64,000 bases of DNA. It comes from Spiroplasma endosymbiont of Cantharis nigra (GTDB lineage: Bacteria; Bacillota_I; Bacilli_A; Mycoplasmatales; Mycoplasmataceae). Shown piece by piece: positions 56,268 to 64,000 of the stretch; within the stretch, counting starts at the first letter, position 1, and each line of letters opens with the position of its first letter. The notes below the pieces were generated by a model. The model did not search any database and was not told the origin of the DNA. It was given only the letters and a program-made list of their open reading frames with translations. The DNA is taken from NCBI RefSeq assembly GCF_964019925.1, contig NZ_OZ026470.1:1116001-1180000 (forward strand), in the 5' to 3' direction. Made by a program: the position numbers and the translations under genes.

Positions 56268-56354
56268 TTTTTTAATTAGATACATTTTTTTAAAATTAAA
56301 TCTCAAAAAAACTTATTTTTAAATAATTTACAATAATTGCTTAACACCAAAAGT

Positions 56355-56385
56355 TTGTTATTTTTATTTAAAATGTTATTATAAT
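56355..56385 (+). promoter_or_regulatory. Promoter for the membrane protein at 56417
   Basis: TTGTTA (56355-56360) and TATAAT (56380-56385), spacer 19. The segment AAAATGTTATTATAAT is identical to that at 10630-10645 before pepA. Confidence 0.55.
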
Positions 56386-56416
56386 GTTAAAGAGTAAATT
56401 TTCTAGGGGAGTTTAT

Positions 56417-57115
56417 ATGAATAGTTATAATAAAAAAAATGTAAAAAAACTATACTTGTTATTTGTTTTAACTCATCTAACTATTATTTTTACTTCAACT
56501 TTTTTTAAATATTCAAATGAAAAGTTCTACATTGCAATACAAATTACATGAATAATAAACACTGTGATAATTAGTTTAATATGTTTTTGAATAGTTATCG
56601 AATTAATGGTTATAATTCATAAACTTAAAAAAAGTTTTATTGATTTTAAGACATTTAAATGTTTTAAAAGGTTTACTTATTTAAATAAGTTTTTCAATTT
56701 AATATTAATTACAGTGCCAATTTTTATTTCAACTGAATATCAAACTGTAGAATATTTTTGAGATTCAAATCAAGCTATAATAAATTTGGAATTCTTTTTA
56801 ATAGTTTCATTTACTATAATAGTTTCATTTACTTGTGTAATTATTTCACTAAATATAGTTTATGAAAAAATAATAAATAAAATAAAATTAAAAATGACTG
56901 AGCAAGTTTTCTTTAATTTTTCAAGAATAGTTAAAAAAGAATCATTCTTTTCGGAGTATTCAAATCTTACAAAATCTTTATTACAAAAAATTGATTGAGA
57001 ATTCGAAAATATTTTAGAGAAAAATTATTTTGTAGAAGAAGTTGTTAATTGTAAAAAGAGTTTTCATCTTAAAACTTTTAAAAAAGGAGTTACTCCTCCA
57101 CTAAACATTTTTTAA
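56417..57115 (+). CDS. Multi-pass membrane protein, C-terminal TPPL motif (paralog of the 27616 gene)
   Basis: 232 residues from ATG 56417 after AGGGGAG. Four hydrophobic segments are apparent: LYLLFVLTHLTIIFTS, IINTVIISLICFWIVIELM, FNLILITVPIFIS, and a long LEFFLIVSFTIIVSFTCVII. A charged helical tail ends TFKKGVTPPLNIF, which matches SFKKATTPPLFF of the gene at 27616. Both stand directly before an FtsX-type permease locus. Function unknown; perhaps an accessory subunit (inference). Several Trp codons are TGA. Confidence 0.75.
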
Positions 57116-57154
57116 TAAAAGAGTAATTATCAATTAATAGGAGGAAAACTAAAT

Positions 57155-60100
57155 ATGAAGGGAATTAGACTTTTACTAAAGAACGCTTTTAAGTCGGCTG
57201 GAAGAAATAAATCACAAATTATAGGTTTATCACTTTTAGTTATGTTGGTATCTTTAGTTATATCTGTTTTAGGAGCAACTTCAACTAGAGTAGTTGGAGC
57301 TTATAATTATTTAAATACACAATCTAATTTAAGAGATTATGTTTTAGATATTAATTTAGAAGATAAAATATTGGAACCTGATGAAAATGGTAAAGATATA
57401 AAAGAGTGAGAAACTGATAAAAAACTTGCAAAAGATGATATGCTTTATCAACAATATATTATGAATCAAATTGCACTTAAATATGGTTTGGATGTATCTT
57501 TTACTGAAGCAAGATTAATATCAGGTTTATATGGTAAAAAAGGTGATATTAGAATTAAAGCAATCTCAAAAATTAATTCTGATTTAAATAAGGGTGTCGA
57601 TAAACTTGTAATTTCAAAAGGAAGAACTTTTAAAGGAAATGCTAAAGAAGTTGTTATTGGTGAATCTTATGCTAAGCAAAATGGAATTAAAACGGGTGAC
57701 ATTGTTAGAATTAACTCTGATAAATATGGAAACGATTTATTAATTAAAAATACACAAGGTAACTCAGCTGAGGTAAAACAACTTAACGAGGATTTAAAAA
57801 ATATGAAAGATGTTCAAACTTTTTTAAACAGTAATAGTTATAAAAACCAGGTTTGATTCGAAGTTGTTGGAATTGGAACATCAGCAGATTTTACAACTCC
57901 AATAATGGATGAAACAACAATAATGCCAAACATTAATAATGAGGTTTTAATGTACATGGATTCATCATGAATGGGATATGAAAGTACTGCATATAATTTT
58001 ACAAAAGTAAAAGAAGAAGAAACAACAAAAAAAGAAGTTGTTCAAAAAACTATGGCTTCATATATTGTCTCAAATGCAAAAGTAGTTGTGACTTCTGAAA
58101 ATGATAGAGAGGCCTACATTTCTGTAAAAGCAAATAATGAAAGTAACAATGAACTTTTAAATAATCTAGAAAAAGAATATAAAACTTGAGCAGATATCAA
58201 AATAGATAGTAAATATATATTTGTTTCAAATGATCCATTATACAAATTCTCAGCTAGAATAACAACATTTAAATCAATTATGACAGGTTATAATTCAATG
58301 GCAACAGGATTAATAGTTGTTATCGTTGCAATTGCTGGGTTTACAACAGTATTAACAACTAAAAAACAAGTAGAATTGCAAAGTAGACAAATTGGATGTT
58401 TAAAATCATTAGGATATAAAAAGCGAGAAATTGTTAATAACTTTATTGCGCTTCCTTTAATAGTTTCAATTCTTGGAGCTTTAATGGGATATATTATTTC
58501 AATATTTATTGAAACAATAATTGTAAGTATATTTTCAAATTACTTTAATATTGCTTTCTTTGGATTTAAATTTAATATTGTTTCATTTGGTTCAAGTATT
58601 ATTGGTTTATGAATTGGTTTAACACTATTGGCATTTATAATTGGTTATTGAACAATTAGGCTACCAGCACTTACTTTATTAAAAGGTGGAGATGATAAAG
58701 TAATTAATAAATTCTCAATGTATATTAAGTCTCTATTTTCAAAAAGAAGTTTTAATCCAAGATTAAGAGCAGCTCTGTTAACGACTTCTTTAGGAAAATT
58801 GGTAGGTGTTAGCGCAACAATGCTTTTAAGTGCAACTCTTATTACAACAACAATTGTGGCACCAAAAGTTATGAAAGATAACATGACAGCTACATTCAAT
58901 GGAATGAACTATGAAAATATGGTTGAATATACTCAACCAATAGCAAATAACCCATGATCATTTCAAAGAACATATAACCCAAATTGAGATAGTGGAAGTG
59001 AAGGATGAGGTCAATATGATGAGCTTGTATTAATACGAAATAGTGGTAGTGGTAATAAGATAGGATCAAATTTTTTAGGATCAAAACCAGAAGGATATAA
59101 TTATGGGTGAACAGCTTATCCAACAATTATTGGGGAACCACAGGCTCCTACTTCCAAAGTTAATAATATAATAGATTGAGAAAAAGTTTATTTAGAGCTT
59201 TTAGAAGGAAAAATAAGTCCATATTACTATACATATGATATAGCAGAAAATGACAAATTCTTTTGAACTGAATTCTCATATTTAAATTGAAAAAATATGT
59301 CTACAAAATTGCTTCAAAATTTAGATAGAGCAGAGGTTTCAGGTACTGGTGCATCTATAGCTCTTACGCAATTACAAGCACAGTGACCAGATTATACTAA
59401 ATTAATAGTTGATTTAAAGCAGCTATCTTCTATAACTTCACCCTCAATTAATGAATTAAAAGTATATACTAGATTAATGTTACAATTTTACAGCAAGTAT
59501 ATAAAGGGATTAAACTTAACTTATAATAAAGGTATGGTTAATACAGAAGATCCTTCCGTATTAAATATTAAAAAAGCAGAAGATAAGTTAAACTCTAGTT
59601 TTAATAAGTTAAGTAATAAGTTTTGAAAGAAAAAAATGCAACCAAATGATGTAAAGGAATTTATGATTATTGAAAATTCTTCTACAGCTGATTTTAAATT
59701 TAAGTGAGAAAATAATTTTATAAGTCCTTTGGAAATAAATGAAGAGGAAATTCTATCTATTATGGATAAAGATTTATTAATGAATTTAAATACAGCATTT
59801 ACTTTATGATTTGGTTCTGTTATAGATGGTAGGATGGGAACTGCTGTTTTACAAACTACATATACAAGATCCCCATATTTTGTTCAAGAGTATATGAAAG
59901 AGGCTATTGAAAACAATCAAAATTATAATATTACTTTTAATTTAATTCCATATGATAATAAGAAAGATGAAATTGGAACAATGTTAAATTCCGAGTTTGT
60001 AACAAAGAAAAATAAAATTGAAAGTGCAAAAATTTTTGGAATAGATAAAGATTCACAAATGGTCTCATTAAAAAATAAAAATGGAATTAATTTAACTAAT

Positions 60101-61552
60101 GAATTATTTTTAGATAATAAGAAGCAAATACCTATTATTATTAATGAGAGTTTTTATAAGAAAATAAATAAAACAGTAGGGCAGACATTGAGTTTAGGCA
60201 TTTTAAAGGAACTGCTTGGGAAAAAAGAAAGTGATAAAGAACTAACTTTAAAAAATGATATTAAATATGGTCATAATTTAATAGAAAAAAATAAGTTTAT
60301 AAATTTCTCTGATGAATTTAGAACTCAATCTTCATATGGCTATTATACTAATGGAGGGTTGTATGCTGATAACTCTGCTAGTTTAATTGCTAATGATGGA
60401 GGAGTAGATTCTTCAAAAATTGATGATATTAGTATAGCAGCAAAATATGCAGAAGATGCAACAAATCCAATTGATATATATAATAGTTATAAAAATGGTA
60501 ATCTTAAAATAAATTCAATGTATGATGATATTGAATTTGTAATTGCAGGAGTGCAAGATGGTTATGGTCAACCTCAAGGTTGAATTTCAAATAAAAATGC
60601 AAACAAAATTATGCAATATGACCAGATTAAAAAATATAACTTTGAAAATTGATTCGTAAGAGAGTATCCACAAGGAAATCCATTGTATAAACTAGAAAAA
60701 TTCTCAAATAAGGATGAGGAAAAAATTCAGGGAGTTACTCTAGAAGAATTTATACAAGAAGTTTACGATGGAAATAGAACTTATGAAGACTTTATAGCTA
60801 ATGTACAAAGAAGTGAAATTGGATCAAGTTGAAGAAATATGAATCAACTTTATGAAAATTTATATCCTGTATTTAATTATAAGTATAGTTATGATAATAA
60901 TATTGTTGATTTAACTCAAGGATTTTCTGTGTCATCAAAAATTGGTGATTTTAGTTCAGTTGGTTTAAATGGAAGTTTTGAAACAATTTCTGTACCATGT
61001 CCAGAAGAAAATTTAACAAGAGATGATGAAAATCAATGTACAGTAGTAAATCCTGAAAAGTTTAATCAGGGTTATGGAATTGGAACACTTTCAACAATGT
61101 TACCAAAAGAACAAACTAGACAAATATTAGGTCAAGTTACTGATTTAATAAATTTAATTATTATTATGTTTATTACAATAGCAATTATTGTTTCTGCAAC
61201 AATTATTCTTTTAACAACAAGTTTAATTATTTTTGAAAATAAACAATTTATTGCAACAATGAAAACTCTAGGATATTCAAATTCTTATGTTGTAAGACAA
61301 ATTTTAGGAATGTATATACTACCAATTCTAATCATGTATGTCATTGGTTTTATAGCAGGATGATATATTTTTGTAATAATAGCTGATTTCTTAGCTTTAA
61401 ATACTGCATGAGTTTTACCAGTAAATTTCTCACTGTGATTGCCATTTACAGTATTTGCAGTTATTGCAACAATTTATATAGTAACTTTTGCAATAGGATG
61501 AAAAAATATTCAAAGAATTAATCCATTGGAAGCTTTAAAAGATAAAGATTAA
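57155..61552 (+). CDS. Giant FtsX-type ABC permease
   Basis: 1465 residues, continuous under code 4. One helix at the start (IIGLSLLVMLVSLVISVLGA), an extracytoplasmic domain, a first FtsX block (MATGLIVVIVAIAGFTTVLT; SRQIGCLKSLGYKKREIVNN), a second long extracytoplasmic part, and a last block with LINLIIIMFITIAIIVSATI, TMKTLGYSNSYVVRQIL and ending NPLEALKDKD. The KSLGY/KTLGYSN motif after each first helix is the FtsX coupling segment for an ATPase. None is encoded next to it. TAGGAGG precedes the ATG 39 bases after the membrane protein gene, so they are one operon. No lipoprotein gene is present here. Confidence 0.88.
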
Positions 61553-61557
61553 AAACT

Positions 61558-61588
61558 AATCTTATATATTTGTATATAAGATTTTTTT
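61558..61588 (+). terminator. Rho-independent terminator
   Basis: AATCTTATATA (61558-61568) pairs perfectly with TATATAAGATT (61573-61583) around TTTG, followed by six T. Confidence 0.9.
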
Positions 61589-61618
61589 TATTTTTTAGAA
61601 AACACAAATTATAGGTAC

Positions 61619-61629
61619 TTAATCTTTAA
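61619..61629 (+). promoter_or_regulatory. Possible lac regulator site 1
   Basis: TTAATCTTTAA upstream of the DeoR-type gene is identical to 62519-62529 before lacA. A related inverse copy AAAGATTAA lies at about 61653-61661. Suggestive of an operator only. Confidence 0.35.
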
Positions 61630-61701
61630 TAAAAACTTTAGTGTAAATAAAAAAAGATTAAATTAATATTATTCTAGGTTAAAATTATTTTGAGGTGCTT
61701 T

Positions 61702-62472
61702 ATGAAAAACCATAACAAGGCAGAACGTATTAATATTTATTTAGCAAATCTTAGTGATCAAATAAATCTTAATATGAAATCTTTTATTGAAATAGGACAT
61801 GATTATAACATTCCTGAAATAACTGTTAGAAGGGATGTTAAATTTCTTGAAAAAATGGGATATATAAAAATTTATATGGGTTTAATTAATTTCTTTAGAA
61901 ATAAGGGCTATGAAATTACTAGAGCTGAAAAGTTGCAAACAAATAAAGAAAAGAAACAAAAAATTTCTATTAAAGCAAATGAGCTAATTAACTCATCTGA
62001 AATATTTGTAGGTCCAGGAACAACTTGTGAAACTTTTGTAAGATCTATTACAAAAACTATTAATGTTTTATATACCAATGGAATGGAAATAGCAAGAATA
62101 GCCAACAACTCACCAAATGTTAAAAATGTTGTAATAATTGGTGGTAGATTAAGACCACAATCAACTGCAATGTGCGGACCAATTGCTAATAGAATATTAG
62201 AGAGTTTAAAATTCTCTCAATCTTTTATAACTGTAACTAATCTTGATAAAAATTTATATCTATACAATAATCATGAAGATGAAGCAGAATTTGTTAATAA
62301 TTTAATTAATTTAACAAATGAAACTATTTGTTTGATTGATTCAACTAAAATTAGTAAAGTTGAAAAGGGAAATTTAATATGCAATATTGATAGAATTAAT
62401 ATTTTAGTATTAGATGAACCTCTAGAAAGAGACTTACTAAGAAAAATCTCTATAACTACAAAGGTTGTTTAA
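61702..62472 (+). CDS. DeoR family transcriptional regulator, probable LacR
   Basis: 256 residues from ATG 61702 behind TGAGGTG. The N-terminal helix-turn-helix contains IPEITVRRDVKFLEKMGYIK, the DeoR recognition helix pattern. The sugar-phosphate binding domain has FVGPGTTCETF, NVLYTNGMEIARIA and IIGGRLRPQSTAMCGP. DeoR proteins respond to phosphorylated sugars. The adjacent lacA-lacB makes tagatose-6-phosphate or galactose-6-phosphate the likely signal, as in staphylococcal LacR (inference). A terminator separates it from lacA. Confidence 0.9.
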   Translation: MKNHNKAERINIYLANLSDQINLNMKSFIEIGHDYNIPEITVRRDVKFLEKMGYIKIYMGLINFFRNKGYEITRAEKLQTNKEKKQKISIKANELINSSEIFVGPGTTCETFVRSITKTINVLYTNGMEIARIANNSPNVKNVVIIGGRLRPQSTAMCGPIANRILESLKFSQSFITVTNLDKNLYLYNNHEDEAEFVNNLINLTNETICLIDSTKISKVEKGNLICNIDRINILVLDEPLERDLLRKISITTKVV

Positions 62473-62473
62473 A

Positions 62474-62507
62474 AATGATAAAAAATGATAATTTTTTATC
62501 ATTTTTT
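62474..62507 (+). terminator. Terminator between regulator and lacA
   Basis: AATGATAAAAAA (62474-62485) pairs with TTTTTTATCATT (62492-62503) around TGATAA, followed by T. It starts next to the regulator stop codon. Confidence 0.75.
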
Positions 62508-62518
62508 ATTTTCCTGTG

Positions 62519-62529
62519 TTAATCTTTAA
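62519..62529 (+). promoter_or_regulatory. Possible lac regulator site 2
   Basis: TTAATCTTTAA again, 18 bases before the lacA start and close to its Shine-Dalgarno GGAAAGGA. Confidence 0.35.
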
Positions 62530-62547
62530 GTGGAAAGGAAAGTATAA

Positions 62548-62982
62548 ATGAACAAAATTATAGTATATATAAATAATAAAATAGATAAAGAGTATGAAAA
62601 TTTTTTATTAGAAAATATTAAATCTCAAAACTTTGATATTACATTTCAAAAGGAGATTAGTATATTTAATGACTTAAATAAATTAAGTGATAATTTAAAT
62701 CAAAAAAAATTAGATAGAGTAATTGTTATTGATGATTTTGGAACTTTACCATTTATGATTATGGCTCAAAAAAAAGGAGTTGTAGTAGCTCAAATATCAG
62801 ATTATCATTCTGGGAAGATGACAATTCAACATAATAATTCAAACGTCTTATCATTAGGTTTTTCTATAATAGGTAAAGAGAATATGTTAAATGTAATTGA
62901 TGCATATTTAAGTGCTACTTTTGAAGCTGGAAGACATATGGTAAGAATTAATATGTTAGAAAATATGTTGGAGGGACAATAA
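62548..62982 (+). CDS. lacA: Galactose-6-phosphate isomerase subunit LacA
   Basis: 144 residues, the usual LacA length (about 142). It is a RpiB/LacAB-fold protein without the catalytic Cys: VIDDFGTLPFMIMAQKKGVV stands where the active subunit has CGTG. SDYHSGKMTIQHNNSNVLSL and EAGRHMVRINMLENM match LacA. With LacB it interconverts galactose-6-phosphate and tagatose-6-phosphate. The next gene starts 1 base after its stop. Confidence 0.85.
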   Translation: MNKIIVYINNKIDKEYENFLLENIKSQNFDITFQKEISIFNDLNKLSDNLNQKKLDRVIVIDDFGTLPFMIMAQKKGVVVAQISDYHSGKMTIQHNNSNVLSLGFSIIGKENMLNVIDAYLSATFEAGRHMVRINMLENMLEGQ

Positions 62983-62983
62983 A

Positions 62984-63484
62984 ATGAGAATTGCAATAGG
63001 ATGTGATCACATTGTTACAGATATTAAAGATAAAATAATTGAAATGTTAAAAGCTAATAAAATTGAGGTAATTGATTGTGGAACTAATGATTTTAACAGA
63101 ACTCATTATCCAATATATGGTCATCAAGTTGCTGTAAATGTAGTAACAAAAAAAGCTGACTTTGGAATTGTAATTTGTGGAACTGGAGTTGGAATTACAA
63201 ATAGTGCTCAAAAAGTTAAAGGAGCAAGAGTAGTTCTTGCAAAAGATGTTTTGACAGCTATTGATGCTAGGCAAAAATATGATGCAAATGTTGTTGGCTT
63301 TGGAGGTCGAATTATTGGTATTGGTTTAATGTATGAGATTATTGAAAGTTTTATACAAGCTAAGTATCTAAGTAAAAATGATGCTTTAATTAATCAAATT
63401 AATCAAATTATTGAAAAAGAAAATTATGATAGTAAAATTTTTGATGAAGAAAAACACAAGTGAGATCAGGGATTTTATAATTAA
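62984..63484 (+). CDS. lacB: Galactose-6-phosphate isomerase subunit LacB
   Basis: 166 residues; LacB is about 171. RIAIGCDHIVTDIKDKIIEM, IDCGTNDFNRTHYPIYGH and FGIVICGTGVGITNSAQKV, with the active-site Cys, are close to LacB. ANVVGFGGRIIGIGLMYEII follows. The C-terminus HKWDQGFYN (TGA as Trp) matches the LacB KWDRGEY end. It completes the isomerase with LacA. lacC and lacD (tagatose kinase and aldolase) do not follow here. Confidence 0.92.
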
Positions 63485-63654
63485 CTACTATAGTTACAAA
63501 TACATAACATGAAATCAAAAATTATATTTAGTATAGTAGTAATTATTAAAAAAATATAATCTAATTCTAAGATTTGAGTCATGTAGATAATAAACGATTA
63601 TGTCCTAAAATAAAAGATTTATCTAATAAAATAGATCTTGTATTCTTTCTTTCT
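63485..63654 (+). other. Gene-free stretch after lacB
   Basis: No open frame. A hairpin at about 63614-63640 (AAGATTTATCTA with TAGATCTT, partly mismatched) could be a terminator for the minus-strand remnant. I see no other signal. Confidence 0.4.
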
Positions 63655-63970
63655 CTATCAAAAAAATTTATTTATTTTCTCTCCAAGGAAAATCAGTTTT
63701 GGGTATTTTAGTAGTCTCAAAATACTAATTAAATTGAATTTTTTATTTGCATGTAAATGCTCATCTTCAATTTGAATAAGAATGTAAATATCACTCCCAA
63801 TTAACGTATAATGTTCTTTATTACTTATCTCCATAATCATTAATTTTAACTTTGTCTTAAAGTAAATTGGAGTAAAACTTTGCTTATAAATCACTTATCT
63901 TTTTAAAATTAATACTAGGATCATTATTATTAATTTTTTTCACTTCAATAAAAAAACTTGGTCAAATTTT
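63655..63970 (-). pseudogene. Possible degenerate gene remnant
   Basis: On the minus strand a 78-codon frame starts at GTG 63894 (or ATG 63840) and ends INKFFW with TAG at 63657-63655. Directly upstream another frame reads PSFFIEVKKINNNDPSINFK and ends at a TAA that overlaps that GTG. The two look like one protein split by a frameshift. There is no Shine-Dalgarno site. The family is not recognised. It may extend beyond the window or be pure noise. Confidence 0.3.
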
Positions 63971-64000
63971 CTAGTTATTAATTCTAATTGAACTATAAGG

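Overview
The window is AT-rich and reads cleanly only when TGA is translated as tryptophan (genetic code 4). With the standard code nearly every long gene breaks at TGA; with TGA = Trp they join into full-length proteins of familiar size (EF-G, AlaRS, SecY, PDH subunits). Code 4, a mollicute-style lipoprotein leader, the absence of rpmD from the spc operon, a lipoyl domain on dihydrolipoamide dehydrogenase and the overall gene set point to a mollicute of the Spiroplasma/Mesoplasma/Entomoplasma group. This assignment is inference; no rRNA is present to settle it.

Layout. 1-5.5 kb: poorly characterised genes (a coiled-coil C-terminus, a PD-(D/E)XK-like protein, a LemA/DUF3137 pair, a small charged helical protein and two unknowns). 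5.6-10 kb: the str operon rpsL-rpsG-fusA with tuf behind its own promoter. 10-15 kb: a GIY-YIG protein with a possible zinc knuckle, M17 leucyl aminopeptidase, M3 oligopeptidase F and a convergent Cof-type HAD phosphatase. 15-21.3 kb: lplA-pdhA-pdhB-pdhC-pdhD, a lipoate-scavenging and pyruvate dehydrogenase operon. 21.4-27.5 kb: guaA-guaB, a small Cys-rich protein and alaS. 27.6-35.2 kb: membrane protein, lipoprotein and giant FtsX-type permease, preceded by a 16-T tract next to a -10 box. 35.3-51 kb: the S10-spc-alpha ribosomal protein superoperon, with a hugely expanded L29. 51-56 kb: proC, then the ECF transporter module ecfA1-ecfA2-ecfT and truA. 56.1-56.27 kb: a gene-free stretch with a strongly folded candidate small RNA and its own terminator. 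56.4-61.6 kb: a second membrane protein plus giant FtsX-type permease locus, paralogous to the first. 61.6-63.5 kb: a DeoR-type regulator with lacA and lacB (galactose-6-phosphate isomerase). The last 0.5 kb looks degenerate.

How it works together. Much of the window is translation machinery. The PDH block turns pyruvate into acetyl-CoA, and LplA attaches lipoate to the two lipoyl domains encoded there. guaAB makes GMP from IMP. The two FtsX loci lack an adjacent ATPase gene and are probably envelope or export systems. lacR-lacA-lacB suggests regulated use of galactose-6-phosphate by the tagatose route, although lacC/lacD are not in view. No tRNA, rRNA, CRISPR array, prophage or intact insertion sequence was found.
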